DNA from: Desulfovibrio sp.
GTDB taxonomy: Bacteria; Desulfobacterota; Desulfovibrionia; Desulfovibrionales; Desulfovibrionaceae
Reading direction: 5' to 3'
NCBI GenBank assembly: GCA_017528345.1
Contig: JAFXOX010000014.1
Span: 1 to 64,000 of the forward strand
DNA length: 64,000 nucleotides
Shown here: piece by piece, positions 28,216-37,022 of the stretch
How the letters are laid out: the number at the start of each line of letters is the position of its first letter
Numbering within the stretch: position 1 is the stretch's first letter
Program-made: the position numbers and the translations under genes
Notes under the pieces: model-generated
Databases searched by the model: none
Told to the model about the DNA's origin: nothing
Seen by the model: the letters and a program-made list of their open reading frames with translations, nothing else

Positions 28216-28594
28216 GGCCCGCCTCTGTTACAAATCTGGTTTGTAATCCTAGATTTTTTTAGCAGCCTTTGCCGGCAAAATCAACGTGACGCTGTCTGTG
28301 TGGCAAAAGACTTCTTGCGATCTTCAGCTATGTGCTTGGGGAGCGCAGTCTGGTGTACATGGAGGTTGTGAGGTGGGGTAGGAAGCTTGGGTGAATGAGC
28401 CAAGGCGTGGGGCTTTCACGGATTTGGTTTGTCGTCGATGGGAGAAAGTTTATGTTTTGCCAGGCGTCCCTGGTGGGAGCCTTTTTGCGGTGCCAAGACT
28501 GTGGTCTTGGCACCGCATTTGTTTGTGCAATGCCATGGCGCTTGCTTTGCGTGCGAGAACAAGATGCGTTGCTAGAGGCTCTTTGACGATGTGT
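28216..28594. other. Intergenic region downstream of the sigma-54 activator
   Basis: Non-coding as far as I can see. It contains one strong hairpin (28487-28516). Short frames on both strands are not family-like. Confidence 0.4.
28487..28516. terminator. Perfect 13-bp hairpin, terminator-like
   Basis: gcggtgccaagac and gtcttggcaccgc pair perfectly around the loop tgtg. Neither strand has a strong T tract (plus side atttgtttg), so it may be a weak terminator or 3'-end stabiliser for the sigma-54 activator mRNA. Confidence 0.45.
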
Positions 28595-30070
28595 CTAAAA
28601 ATCCTCCTCGCGTATCCCCAAAAGCTTGATTCTGTAGCGCAGACCTGGAGCTGTGAGGTCGAGCATGTGGGCGGCTTTGGCCACATTGCCACCACTCACC
28701 TTGAGAACTTGGCAAATGCACTGACGCTCATAGGCCTGCAGCTTGGCTTTGAGTGGGATGACATCCTGGCGTCGGATGCTGCGGTATTCGAGAGGAACCT
28801 CCAGATGATGGCCAGAGGGGCCTTCAAGCTGTGGTTTTTCATGTTTGCTGGCCTGTCGCTTGAGAGCCTGGTCAAAATAGGAGGGCAGGGTTTCGCGGGT
28901 AATGACCCGTTCTTCGCCAAGCAAAATCAGGCTGCCCTCAATGAGGTGTTCAAGTTCGCGCACATTGCCTGGCCAGTCGTAGCCTAAAAACTCGTGCATA
29001 ACCTCATCGTCAACGCTCACGCCTTTGCGATCATCGCCACGGCGGCGAATAAAGGCCTGAACAAGGAGGGGAATATCGGATTTCCGTTCACGTAAAGGGG
29101 GAACAGCGATACCAACAACGGATAAGCGGTAAAAGAGATCGGTGCGCAGTCTCTGGTTTTCAATGGCAACATAGGGGGATTCGTTCATCAAGCTGATGAC
29201 GCGAACATCAATCTTTTTTTCAACAGGGGAGCCGATGCGGCGGATTTTCTGTTCCTGGATGACCCGCAAAAGCTTGGCCTGCAGTCCAAGCGGCATGGAA
29301 TTGAGCTCATCGAGTAAAAGGGTCCCGCCCTCAGCCATTTCAAAAAGCCCGGGTTTGTCCTGGGCACCGGTATAGCTGCCCATGGTCGTGCCAAAGAGAA
29401 TGCCTTCAAGCAGCGATTCTGGAATGGCGGCACAGTTGATGGCGACAAATGGCTTATTGTGGCGGGGGCTTTCGGCATGGATGGCTTGGGCAAAGATCTC
29501 CTTGCCAGTTCCGCTTTCCCCCCAGATCATGACAGATACGTGGGATCGGGATGCTTTTCTGGCATTGCTGATGGCTTCCTCAAGGGCTCTGTCGTGACCT
29601 ATGAGATTATTAAAGGTGTAGTGGGTATCGGAGATAGTGCGGTTGGCAACCTGGTTTTTGCCTTTGATCTGCTCGGGGAAGGATGTACTGTCAACCCACG
29701 TCGTGAAGGCAATGACACCGTCTTTTTTCCCGTCCATGAAGAGCGGTATGAAATCCGTGACACTGCTGAACACGTAGTTGGAGACGGTCTTGTACCAGTA
29801 GGCCTTTTTGAGAAGGGGTTCGCCTTTTTGCAGGCATTCAATGGTGGGGATGCAATCAATTTCAAAGGGCACATAGAGATCGGTAATATGCGTGCCTATG
29901 ACCGGAAAGTTTGTAAATCCGTCGATCTTCCTCTGGATAGAATTCATAAAAAGACAAATACCCTTGGCATCAACAACAGCTACGCCAATACTGAGCATCT
30001 CCCAGATGGCGGTAATCTGTGGGTTGATTACATCATTGATGCTCACCGCATTGACATACAAATTATCCAT
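28595..30070 (-). CDS. PAS-containing sigma-54 transcriptional activator
   Basis: A 491-residue enhancer-binding protein. Residues about 20-130 form a PAS sensory region (MLSIGVAVVDAKGICLFMN). The AAA+ domain has Walker A GESGTGKE at 184-191, the sigma-54 contact loop as GSYTGA at 231-236 (canonical GAFTGA), Walker B GTLLLDELN and the arginine-finger region RLRTDLFYRLSV. The C-terminal Fis-type helix-turn-helix is SGGNVAKAAHMLDLTAPGLRYRI. It is the likely regulator of the GRE operon, whose promoter at 37130-37145 is of the -24/-12 type; all genes between lie on the same strand. The PAS ligand is unknown and may be the pathway substrate. Confidence 0.92.
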   Translation of the reverse strand: MDNLYVNAVSINDVINPQITAIWEMLSIGVAVVDAKGICLFMNSIQRKIDGFTNFPVIGTHITDLYVPFEIDCIPTIECLQKGEPLLKKAYWYKTVSNYVFSSVTDFIPLFMDGKKDGVIAFTTWVDSTSFPEQIKGKNQVANRTISDTHYTFNNLIGHDRALEEAISNARKASRSHVSVMIWGESGTGKEIFAQAIHAESPRHNKPFVAINCAAIPESLLEGILFGTTMGSYTGAQDKPGLFEMAEGGTLLLDELNSMPLGLQAKLLRVIQEQKIRRIGSPVEKKIDVRVISLMNESPYVAIENQRLRTDLFYRLSVVGIAVPPLRERKSDIPLLVQAFIRRRGDDRKGVSVDDEVMHEFLGYDWPGNVRELEHLIEGSLILLGEERVITRETLPSYFDQALKRQASKHEKPQLEGPSGHHLEVPLEYRSIRRQDVIPLKAKLQAYERQCICQVLKVSGGNVAKAAHMLDLTAPGLRYRIKLLGIREEDF

Positions 30071-30247
30071 GTATATCTCGAAGATTTAGTGGTTTACAGT
30101 TTAAATAATGTACATCCAAAAAATCATTCTGAGGGCAAATGTCAAGAGTGATACTTTACAAGAATACAGGAAAACGAACCGTCAATGAGAAAACCATGAA
30201 AAACTGCCACGCTTGGCACGAACGCTTACGCAAGGAAGTGACCGTAG

Positions 30248-30982
30248 CTAAAAATAGGCTTTGCGCAGGCATAGGATGGCCGCGATAACAATAATAACAC
30301 GAAGAACGCGTAAGAAACGGCGTGTGTCCATACGTTTAATGACAGGAACGGCAAGGACCGCGCCAAGAAGGACACCAGGAATACCATAGACCACAAGGTG
30401 AAGAACTTCAGGTGTATATAAGCCTGAATGCCACATGATCCCGCAGGTAAAGCATTCGCTGACAGCATAAAAGGCGCTCAGGGTGCCCACGGCCCTGCGG
30501 GGTGGCCAGCCCATGTACATGGCATAGGCAGCGGAAGGGGGGCCATTGAATGATGTCGACGAACCAAGTGTTCCTGCCGCAAAACCGGCGCCAAAACCGA
30601 CGGGAAAAAAATCGTTACGAGGTTCGCTGACAGGTTTTGCCAGACATTGCCAGACAACAACAAGCAGTAAAAAGAATCCGACAGATGCTAATATCGTGGT
30701 TTCGGGCAAAAAAAGGAGAAGTTTGAGTCCAAGGAAAGCCCCCGGAACCATTCCTGCGAGCATGGGGACAAGAGAGCGCCAGTTGCAGTAGCGAAAATGC
30801 AAGAAGGTGAGTGAGGTATCAATGCAAAGCGTTAACAGGCAACTGAGGGGGACAACAACGCGGAGAGGTACAAAAAGGGAAATAATCGGTACCCCCACCA
30901 TGGCGCCACCCAAACCGGCAATACCGCAAATAAAGCCGGCCAAAAGCCAAACAACAAAAACACCCAGTCCAGCGATATCCAT
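30248..30982 (-). CDS. TauE/SafE (TSUP) family anion transporter
   Basis: A 244-residue membrane protein with about eight hydrophobic helices. The family pattern is clear: LAGFICGIAGLGGAMVGVP at the N-terminus and the repeated half-motif GFGAGFAAGTLGSSTSFNGPP. TSUP members export sulfite or sulfoacetate and also move other small anions. It lies between a sigma-54 activator and an APC permease in a minus-strand cluster that ends with a GRE operon. If the GRE pathway released sulfite, this would be the exporter, but the GRE active site does not support a C-S lyase, so the cargo is open. The ribosome site at ATG 30982 is weak. Confidence 0.85.
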   Translation of the reverse strand: MDIAGLGVFVVWLLAGFICGIAGLGGAMVGVPIISLFVPLRVVVPLSCLLTLCIDTSLTFLHFRYCNWRSLVPMLAGMVPGAFLGLKLLLFLPETTILASVGFFLLLVVVWQCLAKPVSEPRNDFFPVGFGAGFAAGTLGSSTSFNGPPSAAYAMYMGWPPRRAVGTLSAFYAVSECFTCGIMWHSGLYTPEVLHLVVYGIPGVLLGAVLAVPVIKRMDTRRFLRVLRVIIVIAAILCLRKAYF

Positions 30983-31132
30983 ACGATGATCTCAGTTTCT
31001 AGAGAAAACAAAGTTTTGCTGAGATAAGCAAGAACCTTTTTCAATGCATGGGTTTGAGCTCATGCTTGGCATGCAAAAGCATAAACAGCACATGGGACTG
31101 AAGACCGCCTTCAACCTATGTAGCTGTTACCA

Positions 31133-31170
31133 AAAAATCAATTCCCCCCCTAGGCAAAGCCAGGGGGGGA
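31133..31170 (-). terminator. Rho-independent terminator of the APC permease gene
   Basis: The C7/G7 stem with flanking pairs (31143-31155 and 31159-31170, one bulged base) is followed on the minus strand by a T-rich run (gattttttgg). It separates the permease transcript from the TauE-type gene. Confidence 0.8.
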
Positions 31171-31195
31171 TAGCGAAATAGCGTGAGAAGATACG

Positions 31196-32647
31196 TTACT
31201 TGAAGAACACCTTGGTTGTTGTGTTGCCCAGAATACCCATCTTCATTTCATCTTCCGGCAAATTCATCCAGGTATTCTTGGTCATGAGGTAGAAGATAAC
31301 ACCCAGAAGCACCCAGATACCCAGCACGAGCTGCGGCATGGGGCCAATGAGTGAAGGTGAACCCGGGCACAGCAGAAGGACAAGGCAGATAAGCGAGCTT
31401 AAGGTGCCCAGCACACATATAAATCTTCCCATGCCACTGTTCTGCACTTCAGAGCGCAAAATCTTGGTCGCCACAATGCAGGTAAAGAGGTAGCCGATGG
31501 CCGTACCCACAGCGCTCATATCCACAGTCCAGCCAACAGCAGAACGGCCGGCAAAGGGTGTAAGCAGCGCAAGGCCCGTGACAAAAATAACGGCGTTGCT
31601 GGGGGTATGGTTGGTTTCATGAATCTTGCCAAACCAATCAGGAAGCATACGCGCACGAGCCATAGCCAGAAGCAGACGAGTTGAGGCAACGAAGAAACCG
31701 TTAATACCGGAAAGCACGGCGCCAAAGACGGCGCAGGCAAGGACGACGGCACCAAACTTGCCAAAAGCCATGGTGGCAACAACAGCTGTGCCCCAAGCGT
31801 GACCGGAACTTGTGCGCATGCCATCGAGCTGCTTGAGCAGATCGGGGTAGGGAATGGCAATGGCGTTAGCGAGTGTCACCAGACTGTAGAGCAGGCCACC
31901 CACAATGATCGCCACAATCATAATGCGGCGTGAACGAGAAGGATCAAAGGCAAATTCTTCGGCAGATTGCGGAATGGTGTCAAAACCGACATAGAGGAAG
32001 GGCGAAATACCCACAATGCCCAGAATACATGCCAAGCTTCCGCGGTTCTCGTTGAAATGCGGGATCAGGTTGTCAAAAGTGGCCGTATCAAGGGAGGCTG
32101 CACCAAAGAAAAGGCCCAGAATGCCAAAGCTGAGCATGAAGGCCAGAATCACCTGTACGGTGCCTGAAATGCTGATACCGCGATAGTTGAGATAGCCAAA
32201 AATCATGGCAAGGGCAAAGCCAAGCAGGATTTCACCAAAATAGACCTGCCAGCCCGCTATGGTATACAAGGCCCCAAACTGGAATATCCCTGGGAAGAGG
32301 AATCGGAAAATGAGTGACACGGCAGACACATTGATCATAACAATGGAAATATAGCCGATCACCAAGGACCATCCGCAGATAAAGGCCGCTAGTTTGCCAT
32401 AGCCGACGTAAGCATACGCGAACTCGCCACCCGCCACCGGGGCGTATTTAATCATGTAGCTGTAGGCCACAGAAATAAAGAGCATAAGTAGTGCGCCGAT
32501 GGCAAAACCAATAACAGCACCATAGGGGCCGGCATTGGGCAAGAACGAATCACCCGGCAAAATGAAACAACCCCAGCCTACAATGGAGCCTAAGGCAAGT
32601 GATGTCACCTGCAGCGGTGATAATGCTTTGACGAGTCTTTCAGCCAT
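31196..32647 (-). CDS. APC-superfamily amino acid/organic compound permease
   Basis: A 483-residue transporter with about twelve hydrophobic segments. The first helix has the APC substrate-binding glycine motif LALGSIVGWGCFILPGDSF, and YAPVAGGEFAYAYVGYGKLAAFICGW is also characteristic. It would import an amino acid or amine-like substrate by proton or sodium coupling or exchange. ATG 32647 is preceded by agaggag. It has its own terminator and no -24/-12 promoter was seen upstream, so it may be expressed separately from the GRE operon. Position next to the GRE genes makes it the best candidate for substrate uptake. Confidence 0.9.
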   Translation of the reverse strand: MAERLVKALSPLQVTSLALGSIVGWGCFILPGDSFLPNAGPYGAVIGFAIGALLMLFISVAYSYMIKYAPVAGGEFAYAYVGYGKLAAFICGWSLVIGYISIVMINVSAVSLIFRFLFPGIFQFGALYTIAGWQVYFGEILLGFALAMIFGYLNYRGISISGTVQVILAFMLSFGILGLFFGAASLDTATFDNLIPHFNENRGSLACILGIVGISPFLYVGFDTIPQSAEEFAFDPSRSRRIMIVAIIVGGLLYSLVTLANAIAIPYPDLLKQLDGMRTSSGHAWGTAVVATMAFGKFGAVVLACAVFGAVLSGINGFFVASTRLLLAMARARMLPDWFGKIHETNHTPSNAVIFVTGLALLTPFAGRSAVGWTVDMSAVGTAIGYLFTCIVATKILRSEVQNSGMGRFICVLGTLSSLICLVLLLCPGSPSLIGPMPQLVLGIWVLLGVIFYLMTKNTWMNLPEDEMKMGILGNTTTKVFFK

Positions 32648-33308
32648 AAAACAACTCCTCTGTTCAACGATACCGAGACACCCTAACCACTAGTAATAAT
32701 CCAATCTGATCGGTATCCAGTCGAGACTGTCTATCTACAAAAGGGTGATTTTAACTGAGTTTTCTGTGCCTGCTACAAAACTCCATGACAATCATGAGAG
32801 GCAAGTAGCCGTCAAACACATGTAGTTGTTCTTTATTCAGTCAATCTTATTTACACACTACGAGAACGAGGAAAAGAAAATGCAAAGATATTAGTCTATT
32901 TTTGATGCTCTACAAATATCTCAGAATCTTCGTTTGATAGGTCTATTTTTGGGGTGCTATTTAGGTGTGAAATATTTCACAAGAAAAAGGTAAAAAAATT
33001 AAGCGTTTCCTTTACTTATGTGACGGAGTTATCATTTGTGAACGCAGAAGGCAAAAAGATAAGAGTGCGCACTTAGTGCAGTGGCTTCTAGCTAAAACTT
33101 CTTACAGGACAGAGTGTGTCACACATTTTCAATAATGTCAAATAGTTGCTGGAGTATCTCAAAAATGACAAATGCTTTTGAGAAGAATACGACGAGAGGC
33201 AGGAAGCGAGCAGGAGCAAGGGCGTATGCTAGTGAGGGATCATGCGATAGTAGCAAAACTCTCTTCCTGCCTCTCAGACGCAAATTGTGTGCTATGCAAC
33301 TGTGATGC
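32648..33308. other. Intergenic region between the selenoprotein gene and the APC permease
   Basis: About 660 bases with no gene. It is AT-rich near 32850-33050 and contains a 13-bp inverted repeat at 33194-33275. No consensus -24/-12 promoter was found reading toward the permease. Confidence 0.45.
33194..33275. repeat. 13-bp perfect inverted repeat, 82 bp end to end
   Basis: gagaggcaggaag (33194-33206) and cttcctgcctctc (33263-33275) are exact reverse complements with about 56 bases between. It starts 33 bases past the selenoprotein stop, so the transcript could fold a long hairpin at its 3' end. No T tract follows. Confidence 0.5.
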
Positions 33309-33608
33309 TTATTCCGCTGCCAATGCTGTTAGGACAAGCTGCTTATCATCATTAAATGAGAGCGAAAACTTTTGACCATACTTCAGAAGAAAATCCTTCT
33401 CGGCAATGAAGGGGAGATCGCCAACCATAATCTTTTCATCTTCGTCTTCGTCCATCTCTTCCATGCCCAGACCGAGCATGATCTTGGCATGTCATCCACT
33501 GCCGATAGTGTATTCTCTCAGTCGTATACAAATATCTTCATCGTCTTCGTCTTCCCACATTTCCTTTAACTTGGATAAAATCTCATCATTAGCTTCAAGC
33601 GAAAACAT
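33309..33608 (-). CDS. HesB/IscA-like selenoprotein, UGA decoded as selenocysteine
   Basis: A 99-residue frame interrupted only by TGA at 33494-33492 (residue 39). Before it: ICIRLREYTIGSG. After it: HAKIMLGLGMEEMDEDEDE, then LPFIAEKDFLLKYGQKFSLSFND. The Sec aligns with the first conserved Cys of the HesB/IscA domain (SGC in IscA, SGU here), as in the known HesB-like seleno-family. The C-terminal CxC of IscA is absent. A SECIS-like hairpin starts at the base after the UGA. agagagg lies 6 bases before ATG 33608, only 23 bases after the GRE activase stop, so it is the third gene of the GRE operon. It probably handles Fe-S clusters or metal or redox protection for the activase. The only other Cys is Cys27. 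SelA/SelB/SelC are not in the window. Confidence 0.85.
33462..33491 (-). promoter_or_regulatory. Bacterial SECIS-like hairpin
   Basis: Starting at the base after the UGA, the minus-strand RNA forms CAUGCC/GGCAUG (6 bp), a single A and G opposed, AGAUC/GGUCU (5 bp with one wobble) and the apical loop AUGCUC. The loop begins 12 bases after the UGA, close to the spacing of the E. coli fdhF SECIS apical hairpin. Confidence 0.8.
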
Positions 33609-33631
33609 AGAAAACCTCTCTTATGGTTGAC

Positions 33632-34534
33632 TTACGCAAGAACGGTGTTCAGCCCATGCTGGGTAAAGCGGTCACGTACGACAAGAAGTTCATCTGGTGT
33701 GTAGGACCGCATGGCAGGATGGGGACGCCCCAAAGCATCGTATTTTTTCATGCCAAAGGTATGATACGGCATGATTTCAATTTCATGTTTCCCGAATTTT
33801 TTGAAAAATGTGGCCATGGCCGCGATATTGTCTGCACTGTCATTGATATCCGGTATAAGCGGCATTCGGATTTTGACCTCAGCTTTTGAAGTCAAGGCCG
33901 CAGCCATATTCTGCAAAATGATCTTGTTGTCGACGCCTGTTATGTTTTTATGCGCTTCAGGGTCCATATGTTTGCAGTCAAAAAGCAGAAGGTCTACGTT
34001 TTTGAGAAGACGTTGAAAGCGATCTTCTGGGCAGGCACCACAGGTATCGAGGGTGACATGCAGGCCTTCCCCGTGTGAAGCTTCCACAAGATCGCAGATA
34101 AATTCGCCATTGCCACCACCTTGGGTGGGTTCACCGCCACCAAAGGTCACACCGCCACCAGAATTTTCGTAGAAGAGCGTATCCTTGAGGACAATCTTGA
34201 GCACTTCCTCGACCTGCATGATCTTGCCGCTCATTTCCCGCGCCTTGGCCGGGCAGACCTCGGCACAGGCTCCGCAGTTCTGGCACAGCTCAAATCGCTG
34301 CTTGGAAAGACCATTTTCCAGGCTTGTGGCATGGTTCGGGCAGGCCTGCACGCATGCGCCACAGCCGGTACAGAGATTGGCAAAATAGAGGAGTTGGGGC
34401 TCATTGTGCTGTGATTCAGGGTTGCTGCACCACGGGCATCGTAGTGGGCAGCCTTTGAGAAAGACAGTTGTGCGGATGCCAGGTCCATCTTTTGTCGACA
34501 TACGCTGAATATTGTACACCATACCCTGACTCAT
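33632..34534 (-). CDS. Glycyl radical enzyme activase (radical SAM)
   Basis: A 300-residue activase that uses SAM and a [4Fe-4S] cluster to install the glycyl radical on its partner. The radical SAM motif CxxxCxxC is Cys29/33/36. Two further ferredoxin-type clusters are bound by Cys55/58/61/65 and Cys84/87/90/94, as in activases of non-PFL GREs. GGGEPT for SAM binding follows. ATG 34534 is chosen over a longer frame because aaggag lies just upstream and the sequence MSQGMVYNIQRMSTKDGPGIRT is the normal N-terminus. It follows the GRE gene after an intergenic hairpin and precedes the HesB-like selenoprotein gene. Confidence 0.95.
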   Translation of the reverse strand: MSQGMVYNIQRMSTKDGPGIRTTVFLKGCPLRCPWCSNPESQHNEPQLLYFANLCTGCGACVQACPNHATSLENGLSKQRFELCQNCGACAEVCPAKAREMSGKIMQVEEVLKIVLKDTLFYENSGGGVTFGGGEPTQGGGNGEFICDLVEASHGEGLHVTLDTCGACPEDRFQRLLKNVDLLLFDCKHMDPEAHKNITGVDNKIILQNMAAALTSKAEVKIRMPLIPDINDSADNIAAMATFFKKFGKHEIEIMPYHTFGMKKYDALGRPHPAMRSYTPDELLVVRDRFTQHGLNTVLA

Positions 34535-34555
34535 CAGGAGTCTCCTTACGCAAAA

Positions 34556-34582
34556 GCGCAGCGGGTCAAAGACCCGCTGCGC
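34556..34582 (-). terminator. Intra-operon attenuator hairpin between GRE and activase genes
   Basis: gcgcagcgggtc and gacccgctgcgc pair perfectly over 12 bp around an AAA loop. On the minus strand four T residues follow, then the activase ribosome site. It probably reduces read-through so that the GRE is made in excess of its activase, or protects the GRE mRNA 3' end. Confidence 0.75.
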
Positions 34583-34589
34583 CTCATTT

Positions 34590-37022
34590 CTATCCTGCGT
34601 ACTGTGTGCGCTTGATGATTTCGTTTTGGACTCCACGATCTAGTCGGGTAAAGTAGGCTGAGAAGCCTGCTACGCGGACAACCAGGTCGTTGTGGTCCTT
34701 GGGATGATCTTGAGCATCCTGCAGGGTGTCACTGCTGACACAGTTAAACTGAATATGGCTTCCACCGTACTCGCAGTATGTCTTAATCAGGGCAATAAGA
34801 TTCTGGGCGCCCTTGGTGCCTTCCAGAGCCTGGGGAAGGAACTTCACATTGAAGTGGTTGGCACCGAAGCGGACGGTATCAATGGCTTCTGCACCGCTCT
34901 TGATGAGGGCTGTGATGCCTTCGTGGTCGGAGCCGGGCATGGCCGAAACACTACCGTCAGTCAGGGCGACACCTGCCTTTCTGCCTGTGGGAAGGGCTCC
35001 CATCAGGGCTCCAAAGTAGTTGTGGTAGGACAGGGAATAGGCATCCAGCGGTGTTCTGTGACCCAGGCAGTCCGGGCCAATGGAATTGTGGATATCGTCA
35101 ACATCCCTGTAGTACTGTTGCACAAAGGATTCGATTTCAGGATAGTCGTTGCCGTGCTTGGGCGCATCAAGGCACATCTTGCGAATCTCATCATAGCCAT
35201 CAAAATTGGCCTTGAGCGCTGTGATGAGTTCATCCATGGTGATCTTCTTTTCATCATAGATGAGATGCTTCATCACAAGCAGAGAGTTGGCGGCATCGAT
35301 ACCGGCTGTCATAATGGGGTTGATCTGGGAGTAGAAGCAACCACCGGCCTCTTCGCAGACACCATTTTCAACGCAGCCGTCAATCATCACGGAACGGAAG
35401 ACACTGGGCACAACATGCAATCTTGCCATCTGACTTAAGTCGGAATGGTGACGAGAGATGGTGAACAGGTGCTTCAGCTGTGCCTTATAGGCGTCGTAGA
35501 GTTGATCAAAGGTTTCAAACGTTCTGGGATCGCCGGTTTCAGGTCCCAACTGCTTCTTGGTCACAGGATCCTTGCCGTTATAGAGCACCATTTCAACGAT
35601 CTTGGCAAGACACGGCTGGTCTTCCTGAAGAATGAAGCTACCCTTGCCGCAGACACCGGTGGACACGCAGCCAAAGTTGCCGCAGTTTCTGGCATCTTCA
35701 AGGGTGATGCCGTGCTCATACTGGGCAAAGCGGGCCATGGTGCGCTCAATGACGGCCGTATTATTCAAAATCTGCGGCTGACCGGAACCACCGCGGATGC
35801 AATCCACAACCTTGTTCAAGTAGGACTTCTTGAGCTTGGGATGGAAAAGCAGGGTCAGGGTCGGCTGAATGCCGCGTACCTGGATCTGGGTTTCCAGAAG
35901 CAGTTCTTCCAGCTCGGTGCTTGCGTCGTTGCCCTGGGCATCATAGCCACCGATGGTGATGGTCTGGCCTGTGTGACCGGAAAGGGTCTTGGCGTAGGAA
36001 CCACCCTGGTATTCAGCCAGCTCCATGTGCTTGATCCACTGGAACTTGAGAAGCTTGACGACCTGCTCGCGGGTCAGTCTGCCATGGTCCACGTCGTCCT
36101 TAAAGAAAGGATACATATACTGGCCATAGCGTCCCGGAGAGGTGCCGCAGGCCATCTGTTCAGTCTGAATGGCAAGGTGGGTAAACCAGAACGACTGAAT
36201 CGCTTCACGGAAGTTGCGAGCCGGGAATTCAGGAACACGGCGGCAGATTTCCGCAATTTCCAAAAGTTCTGCCTTGGCCTTGGGATCTTCTTCGCTCTCA
36301 GCTGTCTTTTCCGCCAATTCCGCATAGCGATGGGAATGGGCAATAACCGCTTCGCAGGAGACAATCATGGAACGATAGAGATCGTGCTTTTCCTTATTGG
36401 CCAGAAGGGTCGGGCAGTCCGCCAGGCGCTGCTTGAGATCGTCAATGATGGCGCGCAGACCCTGATTCAGGACCTTGGGATAATCGGCAATGCCTGAGCC
36501 TGAGGCCACACTGACGTTTTCGTAGTAGAGGCCGGCCTTGTGATAGGGGGCAGGATTGATGCCGTACTTGTCCTTGAACCACTTGTTGTTCAGCGCGATG
36601 CAGGTGCGATTCTTCCACTTCTTGTAGGTCTTTTCCAGCAGGTCCTGGGTCTCCTGCGGCACCTTCATCTCGCCAAGGGAGGTCATCTTGGCCAATTGCA
36701 TCTCATCCTTGATCCAGGAGACATTCCATTCTGGATAGGCATAGACGCCACAACGTGTGCCTGTCAGCGTACCTACGATGGGGTTGCCATCCAGAAAGAT
36801 CTTCTTGGTGAGCAAAACGCGCTCAAAGAGCTTGGCGCGGATATAGAATGTGGACTCACCGGCAAACTCCTCATAGACTTCGTCCAGACAACGTAAACGT
36901 TCAGGATCCATGACCTGGGGAGCAGACATGAGATAAGCATGCAATTCGTCGTAACGCTTATCGACGGTATCCCAGTTTACGGCATAGCCCGCGTTCTTGG
37001 TTGAAAAGGGTAATGTAGTCAT
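34590..37022 (-). CDS. Glycyl radical enzyme of unassigned reaction
   Basis: An 810-residue GRE. The C-terminal glycyl loop RVAGFSAYF places the radical at Gly786, followed by the conserved tail VQNEIIKRTQ. The catalytic Cys452 sits in GNFGCVSTGVCGKGSF. In diol dehydratases, choline and isethionate lyases and hydroxyphenylacetate decarboxylase the Cys is followed by x-Glu; here it is Val-Ser-Thr-Gly. That is closer to what I recall of the alkyl/benzylsuccinate synthase class (Cys-x-Ser-Pro-Gly), though the match is only local. The rest of the barrel is typical (HTGQTITIGGYDAQG, EFPARNFREAIQSFWFTHLAIQTEQ). Expressed first in an operon with activase and selenoprotein from a sigma-54 promoter; gggaggag precedes the ATG. 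Substrate unknown. Confidence 0.9.
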   Translation of the reverse strand: MTTLPFSTKNAGYAVNWDTVDKRYDELHAYLMSAPQVMDPERLRCLDEVYEEFAGESTFYIRAKLFERVLLTKKIFLDGNPIVGTLTGTRCGVYAYPEWNVSWIKDEMQLAKMTSLGEMKVPQETQDLLEKTYKKWKNRTCIALNNKWFKDKYGINPAPYHKAGLYYENVSVASGSGIADYPKVLNQGLRAIIDDLKQRLADCPTLLANKEKHDLYRSMIVSCEAVIAHSHRYAELAEKTAESEEDPKAKAELLEIAEICRRVPEFPARNFREAIQSFWFTHLAIQTEQMACGTSPGRYGQYMYPFFKDDVDHGRLTREQVVKLLKFQWIKHMELAEYQGGSYAKTLSGHTGQTITIGGYDAQGNDASTELEELLLETQIQVRGIQPTLTLLFHPKLKKSYLNKVVDCIRGGSGQPQILNNTAVIERTMARFAQYEHGITLEDARNCGNFGCVSTGVCGKGSFILQEDQPCLAKIVEMVLYNGKDPVTKKQLGPETGDPRTFETFDQLYDAYKAQLKHLFTISRHHSDLSQMARLHVVPSVFRSVMIDGCVENGVCEEAGGCFYSQINPIMTAGIDAANSLLVMKHLIYDEKKITMDELITALKANFDGYDEIRKMCLDAPKHGNDYPEIESFVQQYYRDVDDIHNSIGPDCLGHRTPLDAYSLSYHNYFGALMGALPTGRKAGVALTDGSVSAMPGSDHEGITALIKSGAEAIDTVRFGANHFNVKFLPQALEGTKGAQNLIALIKTYCEYGGSHIQFNCVSSDTLQDAQDHPKDHNDLVVRVAGFSAYFTRLDRGVQNEIIKRTQYAG

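Noticed and set aside
31060..31085. Possible sigma-54 promoter ttggcatgcaaaagc upstream of the TauE-type gene
   Set aside because: The GG to GC spacing is 9, not 10 bases, and it points away from the gene.
33114..33630. Plus-strand frames of 63-74 residues opposite the selenoprotein gene
   Set aside because: They are antisense shadows; the minus frame with Sec has family similarity, a ribosome site and operon position.
35445..36497. 350-residue plus-strand frame opposite the GRE gene
   Set aside because: Antisense to a strongly conserved enzyme; no recognisable domains.
34590..37022. Calling the GRE isethionate or DHPS sulfite-lyase because of the TauE/SafE neighbour
   Set aside because: The required Glu two residues after the catalytic Cys is Ser here, and TSUP transporters carry many anions.
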